23,878 nt of DNA from Tritrichomonas musculus (GCA_039105265.1 JAPFFF010000390.1:1-23878), one strand, 5' to 3'; positions 1-11,039 are shown, counted from the stretch's first letter. A program made the numbers and translations. Notes: a model not told the origin generated them from the sequence alone.

Positions 1-30
1 TTGAATCTGATGGTTCAACTGCAGTTCTCG
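1..30. other. Overlapping dyads within the unit (representative)
   Basis: In gaat units ttgaatc (1-7) pairs with gattcaa (12-18) across a 4-base loop. The segment gattcaac (12-19) can also pair with gttgaatc spanning base 30 and bases 1-7 of the next unit, across a 10-base loop, so the two hairpins exclude each other. A third dyad, aactgcagtt (17-26), is a perfect 10-bp palindrome containing a PstI site. In the more common gcat units the two long stems have one mismatch. The first unit of the window is used here only as an example; its g at position 13 turns one pair into a G-T wobble. Confidence 0.7.
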
Positions 31-180
31 TTGAATCTGATGATTCAACTGCAGTTCTCGTTGAATCTGATGATTCAACTGCAGTTCTTGTTGCATCTGA
101 TGATTCAACTGCAGTTCTCGTTGAATCTGATGATTCAACTGTAGTTCTCGTTGCATCTGATGATTCAACTGCAGTTCTCG

Positions 181-1050
181 TTGAATCTTATTATTAAACT
201 GTAGTTCTCGTTGCATCTGATGATTCAACTGCAGTTCTCGTTGCATCTGATGATTCAACTGCAGTTCTCGTTGCATCTGATGATTCAACTGCAGTTGTCG
301 TTGAATCTGATGATTCAACTGCAGTTCTCGTTGAATCTGATGATTCAACTGCAGTTCTCGTTGCATCTGATGATTCAACTGCAGTTCTTGTTGAATCTTA
401 TTATTAAACTGCAGTTCTCGTTGAATCTTATGATTAAACTGCAGTTCTCGTTGAATCTTATGATTAAACTGCAGTTCTTGTTGAATCTTATTATTAAACT
501 GCAGTTCTCGTTGCATCTGATGATTCAACTGCAGTTCTCGTTGCATCTGATGATTCAACTGCAGTTCTCGTTGCATCTGATGATTCAACTGCAGTTCTCG
601 TTGCATCTGATGATTCAACTGCAGTTCTCGTTGAATCTGATGATTCAACTGCAGTTCTTGTTGCATCTGATGATTCAACTGCAGTTCTCGTTGAATCTGA
701 TGATTCAACTGCAGTTCTCGTTGCATCTGATGATTCAACTGCAGTTCTCGTTGAATCTGATGATTCAACTGCAGTTGTCGTTGCATCTGATGATTCAACT
801 GCAGTTGTCGTTGCATCTGATGATTCAACTGCAGTTCTCGTTGAATCTGATGATTCAACTGTAGTTCTCGTTGCATCTGATGATTCAACTGCAGTTCTCG
901 TTGAATCTGATGATTCAACTGTAGTTCTCGTTGAATCTGATGATTCAACTGCAGTTCTCGTTGAATCTTATGATTAAACTGCAGTTCTTGTTGAATCTGA
1001 TGGTTCAACTGCAGTTCTTGTTGCATCTGATGATTCAACTGCAGTTCTCG
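181..1050. repeat. 870-bp higher-order repeat, copy 1
   Basis: This is a 29-unit block. It opens with a doubly marked unit, cttattattaaac plus ctgtag, and carries the AT-rich four-unit cassette at 391-510. It then has ctgtag units at 841 and 901, a cttatgattaaac unit at 961 and a ggttcaac unit at 991. The same doubly marked unit starts the next copy at 1051, exactly 870 bp on. Confidence 0.85.
391..510. repeat. Four-unit AT-rich cassette, first of five
   Basis: Four successive units read cttattattaaac, cttatgattaaac, cttatgattaaac and cttattattaaac in place of ctgatgattcaac, and the unit just before ends in cttg. The same ordered cassette recurs at 1261-1380, 5820-5939, 7440-7559 and 8310-8429. 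The symmetrical outer-inner-inner-outer order is fixed in all five copies, so it was copied as a block. Confidence 0.9.
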
Positions 1051-1830
1051 TTGAATCTTATTATTAAACTGTAGTTCTCGTTGCATCTGATGATTCAACT
1101 GCAGTTCTCGTTGAATCTGATGATTCAACTGCAGTTCTCGTTGCATCTGATGATTCAACTGCAGTTCTCGTTGAATCTGATGATTCAACTGCAGTTCTCG
1201 TTGAATCTGATGATTCAACTGCAGTTGTCGTTGCATCTGATGATTCAACTGCAGTTCTTGTTGAATCTTATTATTAAACTGCAGTTCTCGTTGAATCTTA
1301 TGATTAAACTGCAGTTCTCGTTGAATCTTATGATTAAACTGCAGTTCTTGTTGAATCTTATTATTAAACTGCAGTTCTCGTTGCATCTGATGATTCAACT
1401 GCAGTTCTCGTTGCATCTGATGATTCAACTGCAGTTCTCGTTGCATCTGATGATTCAACTGCAGTTCTCGTTGCATCTGATGATTCAACTGCAGTTCTCG
1501 TTGAATCTGATGATTCAACTGCAGTTCTTGTTGCATCTGATGATTCAACTGCAGTTCTCGTTGAATCTGATGATTCAACTGCAGTTCTCGTTGCATCTGA
1601 TGATTCAACTGCAGTTCTCGTTGAATCTGATGATTCAACTGCAGTTGTCGTTGCATCTGATGATTCAACTGCAGTTGTCGTTGCATCTGATGATTCAACT
1701 GCAGTTCTCGTTGAATCTGATGATTCAACTGTAGTTCTCGTTGCATCTGATGATTCAACTGCAGTTCTCGTTGAATCTGATGATTCAACTGTAGTTCTCG
1801 TTGAATCTGATGATTCAACTGCAGTTCTCG
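1051..1830. repeat. 870-bp higher-order repeat, copy 2 (diverges at its end)
   Basis: It begins with the same doubly marked unit as 181 and follows copy 1 unit by unit, with its cassette at 1261-1380. Only a few c/a and c/g differences occur, around 1111-1230. From 1831 a ctgtag unit replaces the cttatgattaaac unit expected from copy 1, and the pattern departs. The same departure is seen in the copy at 8100-8879. Confidence 0.8.
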
Positions 1831-1890
1831 TTGAATCTGATGATTCAACTGTAGTTCTCGTTGAATCTGATGGTTCAACTGCAGTTCTCG
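1711..1890. repeat. Six-unit ctgtag cassette, first of four
   Basis: Alternating units carry ctgtag (1711, 1771, 1831), and a ggttcaac unit follows at 1861. The same order recurs at 5160-5339, 6750-6929 and 8760-8939. At 5160 and 6750 it lies outside a complete 870-bp repeat, so this shorter block has its own copying history. Confidence 0.85.
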
Positions 1891-3030
1891 TTGAATCTGA
1901 TGATTCAACTGCAGTTCTCGTTGAATCTGATGATTCAACTGCAGTTCTTGTTGCATCTGATGATTCAACTGCAGTTCTTGTTTCATCTGATGATTCAACT
2001 GCAGTTCTCGTTGAATCTTATTATTAAACTGCAGTTCTCGTTGCATCTGATGATTCAACTGCAGTTCTCGTTGCATCTGATGATTCAACTGCAGTTGTCG
2101 TTGCATCTGATGATTCAACTGCAGTTGTCGTTGCATCTGATGATTCAACTGCAGTTCTCGTTGAATCTGATGATTCAACTGCAGTTCTCGTTGAATCTGA
2201 TGATTCAACTGCAGTTCTCGTTGAATCTGATGATTCAACTGCAGTTCTCGTTGCATCTGATGATTCAACTGCAGTTCTCGTTGCATCTGATGATTCAACT
2301 GCAGTTCTCGTTGAATCTGATGATTCAACTGCAGTTCTCGTTGCATCTGATGATTCAACTGCAGTTGTCGTTGCATCTGATGATTCAACTGCAGTTCTCG
2401 TTGCATCTGATGATTCAACTGCAGTTCTCGTTGCATCTGATGATTCAACTGTAGTTCTCGTTGCATCTGATGATTCAACTGCAGTTCTCGTTGCATCTGA
2501 TGATTCAACTGCAGTTCTCGTTGAATCTGATGATTCAACTGCAGTTCTCGTTGCATCTGATGATTCAACTGCAGTTCTCGTTGCATCTGATGATTCAACT
2601 GCAGTTCTCGTTGCATCTGATGATTCAACTGCAGTTCTCGTTGCATCTGATGATTCAACTGCAGTTCTCGTTGCATCTGATGATTCAACTGCAGTTCTCG
2701 TTGAATCTGATGATTCAACTGCAGTTGTCGTTGCATCTGATGATTCAACTGCAGTTCTTGTTGCATCTTAATATTAAACGGCAGTTCTCGTTGCATTTGA
2801 TGATTCAACTGCAGTTCTCGTTGAATCTGATGATTCAACTGCAGTTCTCGTTGAATCTGATGATTCAACTGCAGTTGTCGTTGCATCTGATGATTCAACT
2901 GCAGTTCTCGTTGAATCTGATGATTCAACTGCAGTTCTCGTTGCATCTGATGATTCAACTGCAGTTCTCGTTGCATCTGATGATTCAACTGCAGTTGTCG
3001 TTGCATCTGATGATTCAACTGCAGTTCTTG

Positions 3031-3059
3031 TTTCATCTTTTATTAAACTGCAGTTCTCG
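3031..3059. repeat. Single 29-bp unit (1-bp loss, register shift)
   Basis: The unit reads tttcatcttttattaaac where its relatives, for example at 10200, 12180, 15210, 16680, 19710 and 22590, read tttcatcttattattaaac. The net effect is one base fewer. It is the only place where the 30-bp phase of the window changes. It ends the long minus-strand open frame with a TGA at 3033-3035. Confidence 0.95.
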
Positions 3060-3389
3060 TTGAATCTTATTATTAAACTGCAGTTCTCGTTGAATCTGAT
3101 GATTCAACTGCAGTTCTCGTTGAATCTGATGATTCAACTGCAGTTCTCGTTGCATCTGATGATTCAACTGCAGTTCTCGTTGCATCTGATGATTCAACTG
3201 CAGTTCTCGTTGCATCTGATGATTCAACTGCAGTTGTCGTTGAATCTGATGATTCAACTGCAGTTCTCGTTGAATCTGATGATTCAACTGCAGTTCTCGT
3301 TGCATCTGATGATTCAACTGCAGTTTTTGTTGCATCTTAATATTAAACGGCAGTTCTTGTTGCATCTGATGGTTCAACTGCAGTTCTCG

Positions 3390-3689
3390 TTGCATCTGAT
3401 GATTCAACTGCAGTTCTCGTTGCATCTGATGATTCAACTGCAGTTCTCGTTGCATCTGATGATTCAACTGCAGTTCTCGTTGCATCTGATGATTCAACTG
3501 CAGTTCTCGTTGCATCTGATGATTCAACTGCAGTTCTCGTTGCATCTGATGATTCAACTGCAGTTCTCGTTGCATCTGATGATTCAACTGCAGTTCTCGT
3601 TGCATCTGATGATTCAACTGCAGTTCTCGTTGCATCTGATGATTCAACTGCAGTTCTCGTTGCATCTGATGATTCAACTGCAGTTCTCG
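3390..3689. repeat. Run of ten identical units
   Basis: Ten consecutive units with gcat at unit positions 3-6 and the normal ctgcagttctcg end show no difference from each other. It is the longest unmarked run I found. A ggttcaac unit lies before it at 3360 and a cttattattaaac unit follows at 3690. Such a run suggests recent local unit-by-unit expansion, and its length is likely to be polymorphic or hard to assemble. Confidence 0.8.
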
Positions 3690-5639
3690 TTGAATCTTAT
3701 TATTAAACTGCAGTTCTCGTTGCATCTGATGATTCAACTGCAGTTCTCGTTGCATCTGATGATTCAACTGCAGTTCTCGTTGAATCTGATGGTTCAACTG
3801 CAGTTCTCGTTGAATCTGATGATTCAACTGCAGTTCTCGTTGCATCTGATGATTCAACTGCAGTTCTCGTTGAATCTGATGATTCAACTGCAGTTCTCGT
3901 TGCATCTGATGATTCAACTGCAGTTCTCGTTGCATCTGATGATTCAACTGCAGTTCTCGTTGAATCTGATGGTTCAACTGCAGTTCTCGTTGAATCTGAT
4001 GATTCAACTGCAGTTCTCGTTGAATCTGATGATTCAACTGCAGTTCTCGTTGAATCTGATGATTCAACTGTAGTTCTCGTTGCATCTGATGATTCAACTG
4101 CAGTTCTCGTTGCATCTGATGATTCAACTGCAGTTCTCGTTGAATCTGATGATTCAACTGCAGTTCTCGTTGAATCTGATGATTCAACTGCAGTTCTCGC
4201 TGCATCTGATGATTCAACTGCAGTTCTCGTTGCATCTGATGATTCAACTGCAGTTCTCGTTGCATCTGATGATTCAACTGCAGTTCTTGTTGCATCTTAT
4301 TATTAAACTGCAGTTCTCGTTGCATCTGATGATTCAACTGCAGTTCTCGTTGCATCTGATGGTTCAACTGCAGTTCTCGTTGAATCTGATGATTCAACTG
4401 CAGTTCTCGTTGAATCTGATGATTCAACTGCAGTTCTCGTTGAATCTGATGGTTCAACTGCAGTTCTCGTTGAATCTGATGATTCAACTGCAGTTCTCGT
4501 TGAATCTGATGGTTCAACTGCAGTTCTCGTTGAATCTGATGGTTCAACTGCAGTTCTCGTTGAATCTGATGATTCAACTGTAGTTCTCGTTGCATCTGAT
4601 GATTCAACTGCAGTTCTCGTTGCATCTGATGATTCAACTGCAGTTCTCGTTGAATCTGATGATTCAACTGCAGTTCTCGTTGAATCTGATGATTCAACTG
4701 CAGTTCTCGTTGCATCTGATGATTCAACTGCAGTTCTCGTTGCATCTGATGATTCAACTGCAGTTGTCGTTGCATCTGATGATTCAACTGCAGTTCTTGT
4801 TTCATCTTATTATTAAACTGCAGTTCTCGTTGCATCTGATGATTCAACTGCAGTTCTCGTTGCATCTGATGATTCAACTGCAGTTGTCGTTGCATCTGAT
4901 GATTCAACTGCAGTTCTCGTTGCATCTGATGATTCAACTGCAGTTCTCGTTGCATCTGATGATTCAACTGCAGTTCTTGTTTCATCTTATTATTAAACTG
5001 CAGTTCTCGTTGCATCTGATGATTCAACTGCAGTTCTCGTTGCATCTGATGATTCAACTGCAGTTCTCGTTGAATCTGATGATTCAACTGCAGTTGTCGT
5101 TGCATCTGATGATTCAACTGCAGTTGTCGTTGCATCTGATGATTCAACTGCAGTTCTCGTTGAATCTGATGATTCAACTGTAGTTCTCGTTGCATCTGAT
5201 GATTCAACTGCAGTTCTCGTTGAATCTGATGATTCAACTGTAGTTCTCGTTGAATCTGATGATTCAACTGCAGTTCTCGTTGAATCTGATGATTCAACTG
5301 TAGTTCTCGTTGAATCTGATGGTTCAACTGCAGTTCTCGTTGAATCTGATGATTCAACTGCAGTTCTCGTTGAATCTGATGATTCAACTGCAGTTGTCGT
5401 TGCATCTGATGATTCAACTGCAGTTCTCGTTGAATCTGATGATTCAACTGTAGTTCTCGTTGCATCTGATGATTCAACTGCAGTTCTCGTTGAATCTGAT
5501 GATTCAACTGTAGTTCTCGTTGCATCTGATGATTCAACTGCAGTTCTCGTTGAATCTGATGATTCAACTGCAGTTCTCGTTGCATCTGATGATTCAACTG
5601 CAGTTCTCGTTGAATCTGATGATTCAACTGCAGTTCTCG
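3690..5639. repeat. Mixed left-territory units without a clear higher-order period
   Basis: Ordinary units carry scattered markers. cttattattaaac units lie at 3690, 4290, 4800 and 4980, the last two with ttcat starts. ggttcaac units are clustered at 3780, 3960, 4350, 4440, 4500 and 4530. ctgtag units lie at 4050, 4560, 5160, 5220, 5280, 5430 and 5490. One unit, starting at 4200, has c in place of t at unit position 1. Nothing other than the satellite is present. Confidence 0.8.
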
Positions 5640-6389
5640 TTGCATCTGATGATTCAACTGCAGTTCTCGTTGCATCTGATGATTCAACTGCAGTTCTCGT
5701 TGCATCTGATGATTCAACTGCAGTTCTCGTTGAATCTGATGATTCAACTGCAGTTCTCGTTGAATCTGATGATTCAACTGCAGTTCTCGTTGCATCTGAT
5801 GATTCAACTGCAGTTCTTGTTGAATCTTATTATTAAACTGCAGTTCTCGTTGAATCTTATGATTAAACTGCAGTTCTCGTTGAATCTTATGATTAAACTG
5901 CAGTTCTTGTTGAATCTTATTATTAAACTGCAGTTCTCGTTGCATCTGATGATTCAACTGCAGTTCTCGTTGCATCTGATGATTCAACTGCAGTTCTCGT
6001 TGCATCTGATGATTCAACTGCAGTTCTCGTTGAATCTGATGATTCAACTGCAGTTCTCGTTGAATCTGATGATTCAACTGCAGTTCTTGTTGCATCTGAT
6101 GATTCAACTGCAGTTCTCGTTGAATCTGATGATTCAACTGCAGTTCTCGTTGCATCTGATGATTCAACTGCAGTTCTCGTTGAATCTGATGATTCAACTG
6201 CAGTTGTCGTTGAATCTGATGATTCAACTGCAGTTCTCGTTGCATCTGATGATTCAACTGCAGTTCTCGTTGAATCTGATGATTCAACTGTAGTTCTCGT
6301 TGCATCTGATGATTCAACTGCAGTTCTCGTTGAATCTGATGATTCAACTGTAGTTCTCGTTGAATCTGATGATTCAACTGCAGTTCTCG
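5640..6389. repeat. 870-bp higher-order repeat, isolated partial copy
   Basis: The cassette at 5820-5939 is preceded by six units and followed by about 14 units whose markers match those around the other cassettes: a cttg unit at 6060, a gtcg unit at 6180, and ctgtag units at 6270 and 6330. The opening doubly marked unit is absent; the unit at 5610 is ordinary. The match ends near 6390. It therefore looks like an internal piece of the 29-unit repeat. Confidence 0.7.
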
Positions 6390-7229
6390 TTGCATCTGAT
6401 GATTCAACTGCAGTTGTCGTTGCATCTGATGATTCAACTGCAGTTGTCGTTGCATCTGATGATTCAACTGCAGTTCTCGTTGAATCTGATGATTCAACTG
6501 CAGTTCTTGTTGCATCTGATGATTCAACTGCAGTTCTCGTTGCATCTGATGATTCAACTGCAGTTCTTGTTTCATCTTATTATTAAACTGCAGTTCTCGT
6601 TGCATCTGATGATTCAACTGCAGTTCTCGTTGCATCTGATGATTCAACTGCAGTTCTCGTTGAATCTGATGATTCAACTGCAGTTCTCGTTGCATCTGAT
6701 GATTCAACTGCAGTTGTCGTTGCATCTGATGATTCAACTGCAGTTCTCGTTGAATCTGATGATTCAACTGTAGTTCTCGTTGCATCTGATGATTCAACTG
6801 CAGTTCTCGTTGAATCTGATGATTCAACTGTAGTTCTCGTTGAATCTGATGATTCAACTGCAGTTCTCGTTGAATCTGATGATTCAACTGTAGTTCTCGT
6901 TGAATCTGATGGTTCAACTGCAGTTCTCGTTGAATCTGATGATTCAACTGCAGTTCTCGTTGAATCTGATGATTCAACTGCAGTTCTTGTTGCATCTGAT
7001 GATTCAACTGCAGTTCTCGTTGAATCTGATGATTCAACTGTAGTTCTCGTTGCATCTGATGATTCAACTGCAGTTCTCGTTGAATCTGATGATTCAACTG
7101 TAGTTCTCGTTGCATCTGATGATTCAACTGCAGTTCTCGTTGAATCTGATGGTTCAACTGCAGTTCTCGTTGCATCTGATTATTCAACTGCAGTTCTTGT
7201 TTCATCTTATTATTAAACTGCAGTTCTCG

Positions 7230-8099
7230 TTGAATCTTATTATTAAACTGTAGTTCTCGTTGCATCTGATGATTCAACTGCAGTTCTCGTTGCATCTGAT
7301 GATTCAACTGCAGTTCTCGTTGCATCTGATGATTCAACTGCAGTTCTCGTTGAATCTGATGATTCAACTGCAGTTCTCGTTGAATCTGATGATTCAACTG
7401 CAGTTCTCGTTGCATCTGATGATTCAACTGCAGTTCTTGTTGAATCTTATTATTAAACTGCAGTTCTCGTTGAATCTTATGATTAAACTGCAGTTCTCGT
7501 TGAATCTTATGATTAAACTGCAGTTCTTGTTGAATCTTATTATTAAACTGCAGTTCTCGTTGCATCTGATGATTCAACTGCAGTTCTCGTTGCATCTGAT
7601 GATTCAACTGCAGTTCTCGTTGCATCTGATGATTCAACTGCAGTTCTCGTTGCATCTGATGATTCAACTGCAGTTCTCGTTGAATCTGATGATTCAACTG
7701 CAGTTCTTGTTGCATCTGATGATTCAACTGCAGTTCTCGTTGAATCTGATGATTCAACTGCAGTTCTCGTTGCATCTGATGATTCAACTGCAGTTCTCGT
7801 TGAATCTGATGATTCAACTGCAGTTGTCGTTGCATCTGATGATTCAACTGCAGTTGTCGTTGCATCTGATGATTCAACTGCAGTTCTCGTTGAATCTGAT
7901 GATTCAACTGTAGTTCTCGTTGCATCTGATGATTCAACTGCAGTTCTGGTTGAATCTGATGATTCAACTGTAGTTCTCGTTGAATCTGATGATTCAACTG
8001 CAGTTCTCGTTGAATCTTATGATTAAACTGCAGTTCTTGTTGAATCTGATGGTTCAACTGCAGTTCTTGTTGCATCTGATGATTCAACTGCAGTTCTCG
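7230..8099. repeat. 870-bp higher-order repeat, copy in second duplicon
   Basis: It is the counterpart of 181-1050 at offset 7049. It opens with the cttattattaaac plus ctgtag unit, has its cassette at 7440-7559, ctgtag units at 7890 and 7950, a cttatgattaaac unit at 8010 and a ggttcaac unit at 8040. A private change, ctgg in place of ctcg, sits at the end of the 7920 unit. Confidence 0.85.
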
Positions 8100-8879
8100 T
8101 TGAATCTTATTATTAAACTGTAGTTCTCGTTGCATCTGATGATTCAACTGCAGTTCTCGTTGCATCTGATGATTCAACTGCAGTTCTCGTTGCATCTGAT
8201 GATTCAACTGCAGTTCTCGTTGAATCTGATGATTCAACTGCAGTTCTCGTTGAATCTGATGATTCAACTGCAGTTGTCGTTGCATCTGATGATTCAACTG
8301 CAGTTCTTGTTGAATCTTATTATTAAACTGCAGTTCTCGTTGAATCTTATGATTAAACTGCAGTTCTCGTTGAATCTTATGATTAAACTGCAGTTCTTGT
8401 TGAATCTTATTATTAAACTGCAGTTCTCGTTGCATCTGATGATTCAACTGCAGTTCTCGTTGCATCTGATGATTCAACTGCAGTTCTCGTTGCATCTGAT
8501 GATTCAACTGCAGTTCTCGTTGCATCTGATGATTCAACTGCAGTTCTCGTTGAATCTGATGATTCAACTGCAGTTCTTGTTGCATCTGATGATTCAACTG
8601 CAGTTCTCGTTGCATCTGATGATTCAACTGCAGTTCTCGTTGCATCTGATGATTCAACTGCAGTTCTCGTTGAATCTGATGATTCAACTGCAGTTGTCGT
8701 TGCATCTGATGATTCAACTGCAGTTGTCGTTGCATCTGATGATTCAACTGCAGTTCTCGTTGAATCTGATGATTCAACTGTAGTTCTCGTTGCATCTGAT
8801 GATTCAACTGCAGTTCTCGTTGAATCTGATGATTCAACTGTAGTTCTCGTTGAATCTGATGATTCAACTGCAGTTCTCG
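8100..8879. repeat. 870-bp higher-order repeat, second copy in second duplicon
   Basis: It begins 870 bp after the previous copy with the same doubly marked unit and carries its cassette at 8310-8429. It follows copy 2 of the first duplicon (1051-1830) nearly unit by unit and departs at the same point, with a ctgtag unit at 8880 matching the one at 1831. The pair of 870-bp copies was therefore probably already formed before the large duplication. Confidence 0.8.
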
Positions 8880-11039
8880 TTGAATCTGATGATTCAACTG
8901 TAGTTCTCGTTGAATCTGATGGTTCAACTGCAGTTCTCGTTGAATCTGATGATTCAACTGCAGTTCTCGTTGAATCTGATGATTCAACTGCAGTTCTTGT
9001 TGCATCTGATGATTCAACTGCAGTTCTTGTTTCATCTGATGATTCAACTGCAGTTCTCGTTGAATCTTATTATTAAACTGCAGTTCTCGTTGCATCTGAT
9101 GATTCAACTGCAGTTCTCGTTGCATCTGATGATTCAACTGCAGTTGTCGTTGCATCTGATGATTCAACTGCAGTTCTCGTTGCATCTGATGATTCAACTG
9201 CAGTTCTCGTTGAATCTGATGATTCAACTGCAGTTCTCGTTGCATCTGATGATTCAACTGCAGTTCTCGTTGAATCTGATGATTCAACTGCAGTTCTCGT
9301 TGCATCTGATGATTCAACTGCAGTTCTCGTTGCATCTGATGATTCAACTGCAGTTCTCGTTGAATCTGATGATTCAACTGCAGTTCTCGTTGCATCTGAT
9401 GATTCAACTGCAGTTGTCGTTGCATCTGATGATTCAACTGCAGTTCTCGTTGCATCTGATGATTCAACTGCAGTTCTCGTTGCATCTGATGATTCAACTG
9501 CAGTTCTCGTTGCATCTGATGATTCAACTGCAGTTCTCGTTGCATCTGATGATTCAACTGCAGTTCTCGTTGAATCTGATGATTCAACTGCAGTTCTCGT
9601 TGCATCTGATGATTCAACTGCAGTTCTCGTTGCATCTGATGATTCAACTGCAGTTCTCGTTGCATCTGATGATTCAACTGCAGTTCTCGTTGCATCTGAT
9701 GATTCAACTGCAGTTCTCGTTGAATCTGATGATTCAACTGCAGTTGTCGTTGCATCTGATGATTCAACTGCAGTTCTTGTTGCATCTTAATATTAAACGG
9801 CAGTTCTCGTTGCATTTGATGATTCAACTGCAGTTCTCGTTGAATCTGATGATTCAACTGCAGTTCTCGTTGAATCTGATGATTCAACTGCAGTTGTCGT
9901 TGCATCTGATGATTCAACTGCAGTTCTTGTTGCATCTTAATATTAAACGGCAGTTCTCGTTGCATTTGATGATTCAACTGCAGTTCTCGTTGAATCTGAT
10001 GATTCAACTGCAGTTCTCGTTGAATCTGATGATTCAACTGCAGTTGTCGTTGCATCTGATGATTCAACTGCAGTTCTCGTTGAATCTGATGATTCAACTG
10101 CAGTTCTCGTTGCATCTGATGATTCAACTGCAGTTCTCGTTGCATCTGATGATTCAACTGCAGTTGTCGTTGCATCTGATGATTCAACTGCAGTTCTTGT
10201 TTCATCTTATTATTAAACTGCAGTTCTCGTTGAATCTTATTATTAAACTGCAGTTCTCGTTGAATCTGATGATTCAACTGCAGTTCTCGTTGAATCTGAT
10301 GATTCAACTGCAGTTCTCGTTGCATCTGATGATTCAACTGCAGTTCTCGTTGCATCTGATGATTCAACTGCAGTTCTCGTTGCATCTGATGATTCAACTG
10401 CAGTTGTCGTTGAATCTGATGATTCAACTGCAGTTCTCGTTGAATCTGATGATTCAACTGCAGTTCTCGTTGCATCTGATGATTCAACTGCAGTTCTTGT
10501 TGCATCTTAATATTAAACGGCAGTTCTTGTTGCATCTGATGATTCAACTGCAGTTCTCGTTGCATCTGATGATTCAACTGCAGTTCTCGTTGCATCTGAT
10601 GATTCAACTGCAGTTCTCGTTGCATCTGATGATTCAACTGCAGTTCTCGTTGCATCTGATGATTCAACTGCAGTTCTCGTTGCATCTGATGATTCAACTG
10701 CAGTTCTCGTTGCATCTGATGATTCAACTGCAGTTCTCGTTGAATCTGATGATTCAACTGCAGTTCTCGTTGCATCTGATGATTCAACTGCAGTTCTCGT
10801 TGCATCTGATGATTCAACTGCAGTTGTCGTTGCATCTGATGATTCAACTGCAGTTCTCGTTGAATCTGATGATTCAACTGCAGTTCTCGTTGCATCTGAT
10901 GATTCAACTGCAGTTCTCGTTGCATCTGATGATTCAACTGCAGTTGTCGTTGCATCTGATGATTCAACTGCAGTTCTCGTTGAATCTGATGGTTCAACTG
11001 CAGTTCTCGTTGAATCTGATGATTCAACTGCAGTTCTTA

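Larger units (their letters stand above)
1..3690. repeat. Large duplicated segment, copy 1
   Basis: The order of marked units here recurs at 6900-10740. Units 1-180 match 6900-7079. Units 181 to about 2640 match 7230 to about 9690 at offset 7049, including the 870-bp repeats and the rare ttcatctgatg unit at 1981, which pairs with 9030. Units 2761-3689 match 9930-10740 at about offset 7169. Offsets change in whole units: five extra units at 7080-7229, one unit fewer near 9700, and a five-unit extra stretch at 9780-9929. The copies differ by scattered substitutions, for example ctgtag at 2431 against ctgcag at 9480. Confidence 0.75.
1..8910. repeat. Left array territory (ctgtag-bearing units)
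   Basis: All 30 units in which the PstI site ctgcag is changed to ctgtag lie here, the first unit starting at 121 and the last at 8880; none occurs in the remaining 15 kb. The territory also carries all copies of the AT-rich cassette built from units reading cttatgattaaac or cttattattaaac. It is not uniform: about 2700-3690 lacks ctgtag and instead carries two units of the cttaatattaaacgg type that characterise the right territory. Such patchiness suggests local homogenisation with occasional segmental exchange between territories. Confidence 0.85.
6900..10740. repeat. Large duplicated segment, copy 2
   Basis: This is the second copy of the segment seen at 1-3690, in the same orientation and about 6.9 to 7.2 kb downstream. 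It keeps the normal 30-bp unit at 10200 where copy 1 has the 29-bp unit at 3031, so the deletion is derived in copy 1 or arose after duplication. The match ends near 10740: copy 1 goes into a long run of identical units and then a cttattattaaac unit at 3690, whereas this copy continues into a module tail that ends at 11039. Confidence 0.75.
3033..11027 (-). other. Long open frame inside the satellite, probably not a gene
   Basis: Read on the minus strand, the unit gives a decapeptide, QLNHQMQREL, with variants QLNHQIQREL, QRQL, MQQEL, QFNNKIQ and LPFNIKMQ. The stretch is open for about 2,660 codons. It is closed upstream by TAA at 11037-11039 and downstream by TGA at 3033-3035, which arises from the 29-bp unit. 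Beyond 11037 the same frame carries seven more TAA codons at module junctions and TAG at 13518-13520 and 18018-18020. Below 3031 the frame resumes in the shifted phase and runs open to the window edge. There is no unique terminus, signal peptide, splice context or codon contrast. The peptide is 30 percent Gln and could be helical, but no known domain is seen. Confidence given is for translation, not for the open frame itself, which is certain. Confidence 0.1.

Noticed and set aside
4800-5159. 180-bp tandem duplication starting at the two tttcat units 4800 and 4980
   Set aside because: The spacing is six units, but the units after each start carry different gtcg and gaat markers, so a direct duplication is not supported.
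211-8783. Series of plus-strand open frames of 137-337 codons (LNLMIQLQFS repeats)
   Set aside because: They are cut only by ctgtag units, begin at arbitrary repeat units (TTG read as start), have no unique sequence and overlap longer minus-strand open frames. They are by-products of the 3n period.
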